Shown here: positions 1 to 10,232 of the stretch, piece by piece
Layout: the number at the start of each line of letters is the position of its first letter
Numbering within the stretch: position 1 is the first letter of the stretch
DNA from: an uncultured Armatimonadota bacterium
GTDB lineage: Bacteria > Armatimonadota > Fimbriimonadia > Fimbriimonadales > Fimbriimonadaceae
DNA: 64,000 bases
Direction of reading: 5' to 3'
Assembly: GCA_903927025.1 (NCBI GenBank)
Contig: CAIYLG010000045.1
Location: 124,001 to 188,000 of the forward strand
Made by a program: the position numbers and the translations under genes
Notes under the pieces: generated by a model
Databases searched by the model: none
Told to the model about the DNA's origin: nothing
What the model saw: the letters and a program-made list of their open reading frames with translations, nothing else

Positions 1-178
1 AGCAACATCATGTTGAGTGGAGAACCCCCTAAGGTTTTCGCTTCCGTGCAGGATTGCACTTGGCCGTGTAACTTACGACGAATTATATCCGTTTCGCACC
101 CTGAACTGAAACCAGTTAGTTTCAGCAAACGTAGCGCACCGATTTGCCAGGTAAACCGTAGAAGCAGTCGCCATCAGC

Positions 179-865
179 ATGCTTCAATTCACATCCGTTT
201 CTAAGACTTATGGCGAAGGGCCCCTTTCAGTTAAGGCGCTTCGGTCAATCGACTTCAGCGTTACTCCTGGAGAGTTCATTGCGATAACCGGACCGAGTGG
301 TTGCGGCAAGTCAACTCTGCTCCACCTTGCCAGTGGCCTAGATCTTCCGTCTGCCGGTCAGGTTGTCATTGACGGTAAGGCAACATCCGACCGTTCAGAT
401 GACGAACTGACTCTGATGCGGCGCAATCGCATCGGACTGATTTTTCAATCCTTTAACCTAATTCCAACCCTAACCGCTCTAGAGAACGTCGTTCTTCCCG
501 CTACGCTTTCCGGTAGACCGTTCTCCGCGATCGCCTCCAACGGAAAGCGACTGCTTGAACGTGTTGGGTTGGCGGCACGATTCAGCCACTATCCTGACCA
601 GCTTTCAGGCGGAGAAGCCCAGCGTGTGGCCATCGCGAGGGCTCTAATGATGGACCCACTTCTCCTTCTCGCAGATGAGCCGACCGGCAACCTTGACAGT
701 GCGAGTGGTCTTGAGATCATAGCCTTGCTAGAGGAATTCTCAGAAGAAACGGTGCATGCCGATGGGGTCAAACTTTCTCGCAGTACGCTCATTGTCACCC
801 ACGACGAAGCAATAGCCTCGCGTGCACCTCGACGTGTTCGGCTGAAGGATGGACAGATCCTTTGA
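179..865 (+). CDS. ABC transporter ATP-binding protein (LolD/MacB-like)
   Basis: Walker [10 protein letters not shown], signature [15 protein letters not shown], Walker [13 protein letters not shown]; 4-nt overlap with downstream permease gene. Confidence 0.95.
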   Translation: MLQFTSVSKTYGEGPLSVKALRSIDFSVTPGEFIAITGPSGCGKSTLLHLASGLDLPSAGQVVIDGKATSDRSDDELTLMRRNRIGLIFQSFNLIPTLTALENVVLPATLSGRPFSAIASNGKRLLERVGLAARFSHYPDQLSGGEAQRVAIARALMMDPLLLLADEPTGNLDSASGLEIIALLEEFSEETVHADGVKLSRSTLIVTHDEAIASRAPRRVRLKDGQIL

Positions 866-3399
866 CGTTTCTGTTTCTGAGATATAGCCTCAAGCATCAC
901 TCCGCTCACAAACTCCGGCTCCTGATGGTCGTGCTTTCGCTGACTTTGGGAGTTGCGATCTTCGTTTCGTCTTTCGAGTCCGTTTTAGCGGCGGAATCGG
1001 CAATTGCTCGAACCGCCAATGCGACTCAATCCACGGCAGAGTGGACCGTCTCCTATGGGAATTTCGTCGGCATTCCGGAAAAGGTTGCCGATGAGCTTGG
1101 TGCCATCAAGGGTTCAGAAACTGTCCCGATCCTAGAAGCTTCCGCGGTGACAGAAACTCAGCACGCGAGGAACTTCCTTATCTATGGAGTCGATCCGCAA
1201 AGAGCGTCTCATCAAAATCATCTCTCGCAAGTAAGTGTTGCGGACTTTGGGGCGATTGCGAGCCTCGCCGAGACACCGGACGGCATCCTTCTGACTCAGA
1301 AATTCGCGGCGTCGGAATCTGTTCGAGCAGGAGGCTTGCTCAGCCTGGATACGGGCAAGGGGCTTCGGAAATTCCGAGTTGCCGGCTTGATCTCGGACCC
1401 AAGGGCAAATCACCTTGCATCAGGGGCATTTGGCATCGCCCTCCTGTCGACCGCCCAAAGGTTGGTGGGCCAACCAGGTCTCGTGGATCGAATCGAGGTT
1501 TCTGGCGTCTCGCGAGCGCAGATTCAAAATATCTGCCCGACGTGTCAAATCGAGCGCCCAGGAAAACTCGGAAGTGCCGCCCAAGATGCTCTCGGCCGAA
1601 TCCATTCGCTGCTGGGAGTTTCGGTTTTGGCTCTCCTCGTAGGTTTGTTGCTGATCTACAACACCGTTCAGGTGTCGGTTCTAGATCGTATGAAAGATAT
1701 CGCGATCCTGCGTGCGGTAGGCGCAACCCGCTTCCAGATCCTCTTCCTGCTCCTGTCTGAATGGTTGGCGGTTGGAGCGGCGTCGTCGGTCTTCGGGATA
1801 TTGCTGGGCTCAGGAATGGCCGGGCTGCTGGTGGAGTACACGCGACGAACCGTTAATACTATGGTTCCGCTCATGGCAGATGCCAAGGTTGAGGTGACGC
1901 CGGTTCTCATTGGTGTCTCCATGATCATTGGCGTCGGAACCGCCTTGGCGGCGGCACTTGTCCCAGTGGCCGCAGCGGCACGTGTGCGACCGCTGGAGAT
2001 CCTCAGACCCTACGCCTACCGACGAGCGCGGAGCTTCGTTCCTGCCGCAGTGGTTGGTTTCCTTCTTTTCTGTCTCGGAAACTATGGGATCACAAACCTC
2101 CACGCCAGCATCGAATGGGGTCTTGTCATGGTTGCCGTGGAGTTCCTCAGCGTGGCGCTTATCTTCCCCCAGATCGTTATTTGGCTGGGGAGAATTCTCC
2201 GGAAGCAGATGGTCTCTCGAGCGAGCTTCGGACCCTTTTTGGCATTGGACGGACTCTTGAAGGCGCCTCATCGGACTGCATTCACCATCATGACCTTCGG
2301 CTGCTCGCTGATGATGACGGTGGCGACAGAGTCCCTTGTGGATGGTTTCCGAAAGAGCACAGGCACCTGGATGAGCGTTGCCTTTCCGTTCGATATCTCC
2401 GTGATGGGGAATGACATCTCGGCGAGCGTGTACGGCACTCAGGTCTTGCCTCAAAAGCTCACTCCAGAACTCGCGAAGGTGCCTGGAATCAGTGGGGCTT
2501 ATTCAGTGAGGAAGTTATTCACCTCGTTTAGAGGGCAAGACGTGATGGCCATCGGAGTTGATCTTGAGCCGTATCTCCTCGCACGCAGAGAAAAGAACAT
2601 GAAGATGTGGCCCACGGAGCTTGCCGATCCAGAGGCGCTCAGATCCTTTCGAGAAGGCACTGGGGTCTTCCTGTCGGACAACTTCAGCGAACTCTTCCAA
2701 ATACAGCCCGGGGAAAGCATTCAAATGCAGACACCTTCCGGACCCAAGACATTTAGGGTGCTAGGGAAGACAGATGACTACTCTTGGCCGCACGGCGCGT
2801 TCATCATCGGCCTTAAGGAACTCCAGACATCCTGGAAAGACGATGTGATCAGCTACGTTGATCTTGTCGTTGCTCCCGGTCAAAGCCTCGCTGAAGTTAA
2901 GACAAGAGTTCAGCACGCTGCCAAGAAGAATCAGATGGCCTTCGCGTTTGATCGGCAGGAGATCCGCGATGTCACCGACAGCGTATTGGAGCAGACTGTC
3001 TCGATGGCCAATATTCAGGCCATTATCGCCATCCTCATTGGGGTGTTAGGAGTGATCAACGCGATTTGGATTGGCGTGGTCAACCGCCAGCGCGAGATCG
3101 GGCTTTGGCGGGCCATCGGTGTGACACGGTGGCAAGTCGTCCGAATTGTCCTGTCAGAGGGAATCTATATCGGGTTCGCTGCCGCACTGATCGGCGTTGT
3201 TGGGGGACTGTACGGCGGTTGGGTGCCCCTGCGAAGCTTTAGTTACGATATCACCGGTTATCGCTACCCTCTGGTTGTGCCGTGGCCACAAGTCGGGATG
3301 GTTGTCTTCCTCGCCTTTGGACTCGGCATCGCTGCCGGCATCTTTCCCGCCCGCATGGCTGGCAAAACGCCGGTGCTGGAAGCGATTGCCTGCGAGTAG
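862..3399 (+). CDS. ABC transporter permease, FtsX/MacB-like, duplicated FtsX domains
   Basis: 845 aa, multiple TM segments, '[18 protein letters not shown]' and '[18 protein letters not shown]' FtsX-type motifs; directly downstream of the ATPase. Confidence 0.93.
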   Translation: MTFLFLRYSLKHHSAHKLRLLMVVLSLTLGVAIFVSSFESVLAAESAIARTANATQSTAEWTVSYGNFVGIPEKVADELGAIKGSETVPILEASAVTETQHARNFLIYGVDPQRASHQNHLSQVSVADFGAIASLAETPDGILLTQKFAASESVRAGGLLSLDTGKGLRKFRVAGLISDPRANHLASGAFGIALLSTAQRLVGQPGLVDRIEVSGVSRAQIQNICPTCQIERPGKLGSAAQDALGRIHSLLGVSVLALLVGLLLIYNTVQVSVLDRMKDIAILRAVGATRFQILFLLLSEWLAVGAASSVFGILLGSGMAGLLVEYTRRTVNTMVPLMADAKVEVTPVLIGVSMIIGVGTALAAALVPVAAAARVRPLEILRPYAYRRARSFVPAAVVGFLLFCLGNYGITNLHASIEWGLVMVAVEFLSVALIFPQIVIWLGRILRKQMVSRASFGPFLALDGLLKAPHRTAFTIMTFGCSLMMTVATESLVDGFRKSTGTWMSVAFPFDISVMGNDISASVYGTQVLPQKLTPELAKVPGISGAYSVRKLFTSFRGQDVMAIGVDLEPYLLARREKNMKMWPTELADPEALRSFREGTGVFLSDNFSELFQIQPGESIQMQTPSGPKTFRVLGKTDDYSWPHGAFIIGLKELQTSWKDDVISYVDLVVAPGQSLAEVKTRVQHAAKKNQMAFAFDRQEIRDVTDSVLEQTVSMANIQAIIAILIGVLGVINAIWIGVVNRQREIGLWRAIGVTRWQVVRIVLSEGIYIGFAAALIGVVGGLYGGWVPLRSFSYDITGYRYPLVVPWPQVGMVVFLAFGLGIAAGIFPARMAGKTPVLEAIACE

Positions 3400-3623
3400 G
3401 GTGCTTGCCGCGTTGGATGGCTATCTACTAGACACCGGTGGGAGGTAACTCAGAACAGGCGCACTTCTTTTGTAGTTGCGACCGAAAACCACAGACGCTA
3501 AGTTCCTTTCATAGCGACAGAAGGGGATCCACGCTTAGAAGGGAATTGAACGGCCCCAGAAGCTGTTTCCAATTCACGGATATTTTGAGGGGCATTGTAC
3601 AAACACGACCCCACAAATCTAAA

Positions 3624-3647
3624 CCGCTAAGAGGAAGGCCTTAGCGG
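3624..3647 (-). terminator. putative terminator hairpin overlapping the stop codon of the 3641-4432 gene
   Basis: CCGCTAAG-N8-CTTAGCGG perfect 8-bp stem; minus strand continues TTTAGATTT. Confidence 0.55.
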
Positions 3648-4432
3648 CGAGCTTCTTCCATAGGGTGGAACTCAACTTCACCATCGTATAGAGATAGCTG
3701 AGCCTTGAGCATCTCTGCCTTCTTTCGGGTGATTCCGGTGAGAACAGTTACTGGGAGTTCGGCGAGCATCGCCTTAACCTGGTTTCGGTTGAGTGCCAGC
3801 ATGTGCTGAAGTGCTTGGATCAGTTCTTCCGTTTTATGTCCCTGACCAACTAGCTGGAGTTCGTAGAGGGCTTCATCATCCACAACGACGAAGGCTGCCG
3901 GAATTGTCTTCTTGGGTCCGCCTGTGTCACCCACCGCAATTGGGATTTCGTGATTGCACTTTTCACAGAGAAGAACCTCAGTTTTATCACTGTAGTAATT
4001 CAGTTCATTGCAGTAACCGCAACGGACTTGAGACACGGACAGCGCTTTGCCCTCCACGATCGGGATCATCCGGTTGCAGGATACGCAAGGGAAGTCTTCG
4101 TTCGGAGCGTCCACCAGGATGTTGTTGACCTCACAGAAGGGACAGCTAAGGTCAAAAGACGTCACTTTCCGCACCTGTAGCGCGAAGTAGATAGCCGCCA
4201 CTACGCAAACTGCTCCCGCGATAAACAAGATCGTGCAAAGACCATTCAGTGATCCGTTGCCGCGGTAGCGGTACAGGACTCCACCGATAGCCAGTGCGGC
4301 GATGCCTCCAAATCCTAAGGTCAACGACCTTTCGGAAATCATCTCTATGACATCTGACGCTCTTGGAACTCTTGGCATGAAACTTATCCCCGGTGACCCA
4401 CTCAGTATATCAACACACCGCTCACAATCCAA
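3641..4432 (-). CDS. membrane protein with zinc-ribbon-like CxxC motifs and a C-terminal ribosomal L7/L12 CTD-like domain
   Basis: Two TM segments, paired CxxC motifs (CPFC, CVSC, CGYC, CEKC), C-terminus YELQLVGQGHKTEELIQALQHMLALNRNQVKAMLAELPVTVLTGITRKKAEMLKAQLSLYDGEVEFH resembles the bL12 CTD. Confidence 0.7.
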   Translation of the reverse strand: MDCERCVDILSGSPGISFMPRVPRASDVIEMISERSLTLGFGGIAALAIGGVLYRYRGNGSLNGLCTILFIAGAVCVVAAIYFALQVRKVTSFDLSCPFCEVNNILVDAPNEDFPCVSCNRMIPIVEGKALSVSQVRCGYCNELNYYSDKTEVLLCEKCNHEIPIAVGDTGGPKKTIPAAFVVVDDEALYELQLVGQGHKTEELIQALQHMLALNRNQVKAMLAELPVTVLTGITRKKAEMLKAQLSLYDGEVEFHPMEEARR

Positions 4433-4495
4433 CGCTGTCTGACACTGTGGACCCAGTACCTCTCACATTACAACGAAGTTCCGAATCTTAATGAT

Positions 4496-5242
4496 TCAAC
4501 CGCCTATCTTGGGGCGTTTGTCCGAATTAGAATCTCCCTGGTAAGTCAACGGGGCATTGGGGTCTCTCGCGGGCACCACGAGGATGCTTCCGTCGTGCTG
4601 GTTGAGCGGAGTAAATCCATACTGGGCTCCCAGGTCCGCGAGCATCTCCATTGCGTTCTTGTCAGAGTAATTCACCATGACTTCCGGATTAGGCATGCCG
4701 GGCGCTGGATCAATGCGAATCTTGCAGGTTCCAGAAATTAACTGGATGACGTCAAGAAGCCGAGCGTTGTCAATCTTGAGGCTCCCCTTGACTAAGGCGG
4801 GTTCGGTCGATGGTTCTTCAACTGGCGGCGCAGGAGGCTTTGTTTCTCCCTTTATGACGACCGGCTGATTCAAACTCGGTGCAGGCACAACGATTTTGGG
4901 CAGACCCTCGTTCGGATGCTCCACACGCCTTGTCGGCTGAACGGGAGCGAGAAGAACGGTAGTGAGATAAGCGAGCGCCGCAACCGCACACAGCACCAGA
5001 CCTCCCACCACAACCATTGGGCTTCCCGATTGTGTCTCTCGCGGAACGAATCTTGGAATAGCTTTGGGAGGATCGGCAGTTCGCTTCTTTTCGCCTCTGA
5101 GCCCCTTGACCATTGAGATCCGATGAAGGAGTTCTGACCTGAGTTCCGGGTGACGCTCGCCAAACTCATCCATGGCTCGATCATTCCCTTGTTCAGCCAG
5201 GGTCCACATGAGGCTATCTAGTTCGGGGGGAACTCTCTTCAT
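4496..5242 (-). CDS. putative membrane anti-sigma factor with C-terminal STN (secretin/TonB short N-terminal)-like domain
   Basis: Start overlaps the sigma factor stop by 4 nt; one central TM segment (VVVGGLVLCAVAALAYLTTVLL); C-terminus LLDVIQLISGTCKIRIDPAPGMPNPEVMVNYSDKNAMEMLADLGAQYGFTP is STN-like. Confidence 0.65.
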   Translation of the reverse strand: MKRVPPELDSLMWTLAEQGNDRAMDEFGERHPELRSELLHRISMVKGLRGEKKRTADPPKAIPRFVPRETQSGSPMVVVGGLVLCAVAALAYLTTVLLAPVQPTRRVEHPNEGLPKIVVPAPSLNQPVVIKGETKPPAPPVEEPSTEPALVKGSLKIDNARLLDVIQLISGTCKIRIDPAPGMPNPEVMVNYSDKNAMEMLADLGAQYGFTPLNQHDGSILVVPARDPNAPLTYQGDSNSDKRPKIGG

Positions 5243-5799
5243 GGGTTGGCCTCATACAGAACTCGGAATCTTTCACGGGCTCGGTAGAGCCGCGTCTTGG
5301 CTGCATTCACGCCGCACCCGATGCTGTCGGCGATATCTTGAAGACTGAGCTCTTCCCAGTAGAACAGCACCAGTAGCGCACGGTCCGCGGGAGTCAGTTT
5401 GGCAAGAATGGCTTGAACGCGAGGATCAGCGGTGTCTGGCTCCTCAGGAGCGATGCGACCTGCCGCTTCGGTTAGGGCTACGGTTCTTGAGCGGTATCGG
5501 TTCCGTCGAGCTTCTTGAATGCTTCGATTAACCGCCACGCGGAAGAGCCAGGTGCTAAATCGAGATCGTTTGTCAAATCTCGCCAAGTGCCGATAGACGA
5601 GTGTAAAGACTTCCTGTACGGCGTCGGCCGCCTCGTCAGAATCCATGAGGACGCCCCGGGCGATGGCGAAAACTTTCTCGTAATACTTCGAGTAGAGCTC
5701 CTCAAAGGCACGCGCATCACCGCCGAGGAACCTCTCTACAAGTACGAGGTCCTCGTCAAACGTTCCCTGTTTGGCTTTATCGACTACGGCTGACACCAC
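5239..5799 (-). CDS. RNA polymerase sigma factor, sigma-70 family (ECF)
   Basis: Region 2 'FEELYSKYYEKVFAIARGVLMDSDEAADAVQEVFTLVYRHLARFDKRSRFSTWLFRVAVNRSI' and region 4 'LSLQDIADSIGCGVNAAKTRLYRARERFR'. Confidence 0.95.
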   Translation of the reverse strand: MVSAVVDKAKQGTFDEDLVLVERFLGGDARAFEELYSKYYEKVFAIARGVLMDSDEAADAVQEVFTLVYRHLARFDKRSRFSTWLFRVAVNRSIQEARRNRYRSRTVALTEAAGRIAPEEPDTADPRVQAILAKLTPADRALLVLFYWEELSLQDIADSIGCGVNAAKTRLYRARERFRVLYEANP

Positions 5800-5902
5800 T
5801 CCACACCATTTGACGCGAACCTACCCTACCCAGTTACCGGCCATTCGCCAGTGTGGAGTTCCGACTATTTCACCCGAATTTTGAAGAATGTTCTTCCAGC
5901 CC

Positions 5903-5934
5903 TTGACTTGGAGTGCGCTCCAGGTTTGTAGAGT
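5903..5934 (+). promoter_or_regulatory. putative MerR-type promoter/operator
   Basis: TTGACT-N20-TAGAGT with inverted repeat CTTGGAG TGCG CTCCAGG inside the long spacer; MerR start codon at 5941. Confidence 0.6.
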
Positions 5935-5940
5935 GTTCGT

Positions 5941-6354
5941 ATGGATGAAGGACTCACGATCCACCAAGCGGCAGAAAGAGTCGGTCTCACCTCCGACACG
6001 CTGCGCTATTACGAAAAGGCGGGTTTGCTCCCCCGTGCAGTTCGCACAATCGGCGGACAGCGCCGATATGACCCAGATCATTTGCATGGAATTGTGTTCG
6101 TCAACCGGATGCGCGCGACCGGAATGCCCATTCGTAGAATCCGTGAGTACATGCAAATCCCAGTCGACGGGGATGGACGTTCCGCTGGGAGACGCGAGAT
6201 CCTCGTAGAACATCAGATGGCGATTCTAGACAAGATTGAGGAGCTCAACGAAGCGCTTGGCCTCATCAGGAAGAAAATCGACATGTACGACTCAAATCAG
6301 CTGGTTTGCTCTCCAGAGTCTCATCAGCGCACTCGAAAGCTTGAAACCGTTTAG
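5941..6354 (+). CDS. MerR family transcriptional regulator
   Basis: N-terminal 'LTIHQAAERVGLTSDTLRYYEKAGLLPRAVRTIGGQRRYDPD'. Confidence 0.95.
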   Translation: MDEGLTIHQAAERVGLTSDTLRYYEKAGLLPRAVRTIGGQRRYDPDHLHGIVFVNRMRATGMPIRRIREYMQIPVDGDGRSAGRREILVEHQMAILDKIEELNEALGLIRKKIDMYDSNQLVCSPESHQRTRKLETV

Positions 6355-6362
6355 GAAAGATA

Positions 6363-7363
6363 TGAAACAAAGAAAGATTGGACACGGATCTGTCGGCGAA
6401 ATTGGCCTCGGTTGCATGGGAATGTCCTTTGCCTACAGTGGCGGCACGGAAGAAGAGTCGCTATCTGTCCTCAATCAGTCGCTTGACTACGGCTGCAATT
6501 TCTGGGACACCGCCGATATGTACGGCGCTGGAAACAATGAGCTGCTGTTGGCAAAGGTGCTGAAGACGCGCCGCCAGGATGTGTTCCTGGCCACCAAGTT
6601 TGCAAATGTGTACGACCGAAGCCTCTCCAGCCACCAAGACCTGGTGGCACAAAACGTGCCCTACTTCGTGGACGGCACCCCGGAATATGTGAGGAAGTGC
6701 GTGGACAAGAGCCTCGAGCGCCTAGGCGTCGACCATATCGACCTGTACTACCAACATCGAATCGACCCCCGTGTGCCAGTTGAAGAGACATTTGGGGCAA
6801 TGGCTGAGCTTGTGGCGGCTGGCAAGGTGAAGTACCTAGGGATTTCTGAGGCAAAGGAAGAAACGGTTCGCCGAGCCCATGCAGTGCATCCTCTTACAGC
6901 CGTCCAAAGTGAACTCTCTCTTTGGACCCAAGACTTCCTCCACGACGTAGTTCTCGCCTGTAAGGAGTTGGGCATCACGTTCGTGCCCTATAGCCCGTTG
7001 GGTCGAGGATTTCTTACTGGAGAAATCAAGACGTTTGAGGACTTGGCTCCAGACGACTGGCGTCGCAACAACCCTCGCTTCCAAGGCGAGAACTTCGACC
7101 TGAATCTTCGAATTGTAGATGCGGTGAAGAAGGTGGCAGATCGCCACAGTGCAAAGCCAGGACAGATCGCTCTTGCCTGGGTGCTCAGCCTTGGAGACCA
7201 TATCATCCCAATCCCTGGCACCAAGCGATTGAAGTATCTTGCGGAAAACCTTGCCGCGTCAGAAATCGCTCTGACCGCCGAAGACCTTAAGGAACTCTCC
7301 GCAATCGAGCCGCCCACCGGCCTTCGCTACCCAGAACTGGCTATGGCCCTAGTGGCTGGCTGA
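6363..7363 (+). CDS. aldo/keto reductase
   Basis: Longer ORF from 6236; likely ATG at 6363. 'DTADMYGAGNNELLLAKVL', 'DLYYQHRIDPRVPVEETFGAM', 'YSPLGRGFLTG'. Confidence 0.95.
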
Positions 7364-7374
7364 CCCGAGACCGG

Positions 7375-7403
7375 AGCCGCCTCACTCAATGTGGGAGGCG
7401 GCT
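7375..7403. terminator. putative bidirectional terminator between convergent genes
   Basis: AGCCGCCTC-N11-GAGGCGGCT perfect 9-bp stem spanning the stop codon of the 7382-8839 gene. Confidence 0.6.
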
Positions 7404-8839
7404 TCGATTCGCTTTGAAAACTCCTCAGGCAGCTTGTTCAGCGCGTAAACGTTCACGCATAGGAACAGTGCCGCGATAAGAGGGTAGGAGAACTTTTGCA
7501 TCTTTCCCATCAGTTGCCATGCGCCAATCGACACAGCGCATGCGATGGGGCCTAGAGCAGGCAAGAGGTATCGCGCCTGGGCCTGGAAGTACTGCATGTT
7601 GAATTTAACAAATAGAAGGAAGACCACCACGAAGAACGTCGCATTCAGGATCTGAATAGGTCGTGTTTCCTTCCACTGTTCCTTTGTTATCGCGATCAGC
7701 CATCCCAGCAGGCACAAAATAGTCGCTGCCAATAGCAGCCTGTACAGGGTGTTGGGAGCGGCGCCAGACTGCGAGACACCGGTGAACGACGTTCCTCGCT
7801 CATTCATCCAGATGTCCATGTACCCGAACACGCCGAAGAAGGATCGTGCCGTCCACCAGCCCACCCAATCCTTCCAGTAGGTCAATTCGCCGCCACCGCC
7901 GTTTGCCGCATCCAAAGACGCAACAATGTCTGCCTTCTGTGCCGAGCCTTTAAAGGCAGCATTAAACGCGGTGATGGCAAACGGATCGTGATAGAGCATC
8001 TGATTGCGAACCCACCATGGTCCCGCCATCATCAGGGCAAGCACCCCGGCGGCAAGAATCAAGATCTTAGCGGGCGCAGGTTTGGACTTCAGCCGCATCT
8101 TTTCCAGTGTCTCAATGCTGGACTCCCCGAACTCTGGAACGTGGGGAGTATCCACTTCCTGTGGCAGGAGCGCTGCCAGGATCAGGATTGGAGCCAAAGC
8201 GAGTGCAGTGGTTTTCGTGAGAAAGGCCGCACCAGTCAGAAGTCCGATCAGGACGGTTCGCTGGATCGTCCATCCATCACGGACACAGGCCGCGATGAGG
8301 GCGAGAACCCAGGTGCTGAGGAGGATGAGGAGCGGATCGTTGCTTACCGCACCGCTGAGCGCCGTAAACATTGGCAGACAGGCAGCAAAAGCGGTCGCTC
8401 CCAGCGCGACCTCAGGATTTCGAAATCCCCAAAACGCAAGAAAGAAGACCCCGGCAACAGTTCCCGCACCCAAGATCACGTTTAAGGCTCGCAGCCGAAG
8501 TCCACCCGATGACTGGGTCAGGTCTCCTGCGCCAGATACCTTGCACCATGCGGCTGCCAGCAGATAGTACGCAGGCGGCTGATGGCTCTGGTAGGTCTCA
8601 TAGAGATTGGGATCTCCAGGCTTGAACACAGGGAATCCTTTCCCGTCGAGCAGGTGGATCACGTAGTTAACGTGCTGTCTTTCGTCTGGAGCGCCGATGT
8701 CTTGCACCTTCTGGGGCTTTCCAAGCCCCAACAAGGCTCCTGCTTGGCGATAAGGAGTGCTGGAAGCATAGTTCGCGGCCAGGACGATATGCACCGCGAT
8801 GAGAGCGAACAGAATTCCAAGAATGGCGTTGCGGGACAT
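7382..8839 (-). CDS. polytopic membrane protein, DUF2142/GT39-like glycosyltransferase
   Basis: ~11 hydrophobic segments; early loop 'IGAPDERQHVNYVIHLL' like DUF2142/ArnT-type DE..H motif. Confidence 0.6.
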   Translation of the reverse strand: MSRNAILGILFALIAVHIVLAANYASSTPYRQAGALLGLGKPQKVQDIGAPDERQHVNYVIHLLDGKGFPVFKPGDPNLYETYQSHQPPAYYLLAAAWCKVSGAGDLTQSSGGLRLRALNVILGAGTVAGVFFLAFWGFRNPEVALGATAFAACLPMFTALSGAVSNDPLLILLSTWVLALIAACVRDGWTIQRTVLIGLLTGAAFLTKTTALALAPILILAALLPQEVDTPHVPEFGESSIETLEKMRLKSKPAPAKILILAAGVLALMMAGPWWVRNQMLYHDPFAITAFNAAFKGSAQKADIVASLDAANGGGGELTYWKDWVGWWTARSFFGVFGYMDIWMNERGTSFTGVSQSGAAPNTLYRLLLAATILCLLGWLIAITKEQWKETRPIQILNATFFVVVFLLFVKFNMQYFQAQARYLLPALGPIACAVSIGAWQLMGKMQKFSYPLIAALFLCVNVYALNKLPEEFSKRIEAASHIE

Positions 8840-9064
8840 ATTTGGGCTACCTTACCACCAGCAGAAAGGGGCGGACACCGGGGCAATTGCCCAGAGTCTC
8901 GGCGTCTTTCGAACCGTCGGTATCCCTCATCCGCCTTCTTACATGGCTGACTGGGATTCTCTGGGGTCAACAACCACTTGGTGGTTTAGAGTTCCGGATC
9001 CTTCACAATCCAAAAATCTGCGTTAGAATAGAGCGTTCACCTTTTAGTTTCCCGGGAGAAATAC

Positions 9065-10069
9065 ATGCGAAAACCGATTTTGTTTGCGGCGGGCCTGTCC
9101 TTTGCGGCACTGGCTCTTGCCCAAGTCAATTCCAGCCCACTTCTCGCTAGTTTTGGTAAAGCCATGAGCGACGCCAAAACGGTGTCCTCTACCTACACAT
9201 TTCAGACCATCAACTCTGGCGGAGCGGATGAGTACAGCATCTCGCTGAAGAAGCCAAACCTGGTTCGAATCGACACCCCTTCGAAGCTCTATGTCGCAAA
9301 CGGGAAGGAACTGGTCACGTACGACAAGGCAGACAAGACCTACTTCCGACAGCCAGAGTCGGTTGGAGACATCAAGACGATTCTCGCGCCAGACGAACTC
9401 CACATGTTTGCAGGCTTCTTTGACTCAGAAGCCTATAAAGCGGTGAAGACGAAGGAACTTGGAGCTCGAACCATCAAGGGTGGAACCGTTTCTGCAGTTG
9501 AGGCTTCGTACGATGCTCAAGAGCGAAAGGTCATCACCTACCTGATCAACCCAGATGACAAGGTTGCCCGAAAAGAGCAGATCGACCTGGACAAGAAGGA
9601 TCCCAGCCGAAGCGTGTCGATGGTTCTCAACACGAAGTCGCTGACTGTCAACGGAAATCTTCCTGACTCCCTGTTCGCGTTCGACCCTCCCGCCGATTCC
9701 AGAGAAATGACCATGGAGGAGATGAACTCCGCCAAGTGGTACTACGACATCGATGAGGCCAAGAAAGTAGCCGCAGCTACAGGCAAGAAGATCTTCGTTG
9801 ACTTCTATGCAACTTGGTGCGGACCTTGTAAGCGACTGGAGCGAGACTGCTTCAGCACAGACACATTCAAGAAGTTCGGCAAGAAGCTCATCTTCTGCCG
9901 CATCGACGTCGATGCTCAAAAGTCAGTTGCAAGCGCCTACGGAATCACGGCGATGCCCACGCAGGATGTGGTCGACAAGGACGGAACTGTTATCAAGCAG
10001 ACGATTGGCTACGCCGATCCTCAAACGTTCTTCAACTTCCTCACAAGCGCCGTCGGCCCGGTCGACTAG
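9065..10069 (+). CDS. secreted protein: LolA-like/DUF2092-type N-terminal domain fused to a thioredoxin domain
   Basis: Signal peptide; 'SDAKTVSSTYTFQTINSGGADEYSISLKKPNLVRIDTPSKLYVANGKELVTYDKADKTYFRQP' then 'KKIFVDFYATWCGPCKRLERDCF...YGITAMPTQDVVDKDG'. Confidence 0.8.
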   Translation: MRKPILFAAGLSFAALALAQVNSSPLLASFGKAMSDAKTVSSTYTFQTINSGGADEYSISLKKPNLVRIDTPSKLYVANGKELVTYDKADKTYFRQPESVGDIKTILAPDELHMFAGFFDSEAYKAVKTKELGARTIKGGTVSAVEASYDAQERKVITYLINPDDKVARKEQIDLDKKDPSRSVSMVLNTKSLTVNGNLPDSLFAFDPPADSREMTMEEMNSAKWYYDIDEAKKVAAATGKKIFVDFYATWCGPCKRLERDCFSTDTFKKFGKKLIFCRIDVDAQKSVASAYGITAMPTQDVVDKDGTVIKQTIGYADPQTFFNFLTSAVGPVD

Positions 10070-10076
10070 TCGCCTC

Positions 10077-10096
10077 TCGCCAACACCCGTTGGCGA
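10077..10096. terminator. putative hairpin downstream of thioredoxin fusion gene
   Basis: TCGCCAAC ACCC GTTGGCGA perfect 8-bp stem. Confidence 0.4.
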
Positions 10097-10113
10097 CCAT
10101 TCATAAGCGCAAT

Positions 10114-10165
10114 CATTAGCCCGAACCAGGTTTCAATAGACCTATCGGGCTAATGAAGCTCTTTT
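10114..10165 (+). terminator. putative rho-independent terminator
   Basis: CATTAGCCCGA ... TCGGGCTAATG perfect 11-bp stem, followed by AAGCTCTTTTT. Confidence 0.65.
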
Positions 10166-10232
10166 TCGCCCCGTAGACACGTAATTACTAGGGTATCTTG
10201 ACCATGCAATTCCCTTTACGGAGCACACCCAT

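Noticed and set aside
1810-2454. 214-aa minus-strand ORF
   Set aside because: Antisense to the FtsX-like permease; composition rich in His/Arg/Asp with no domain.
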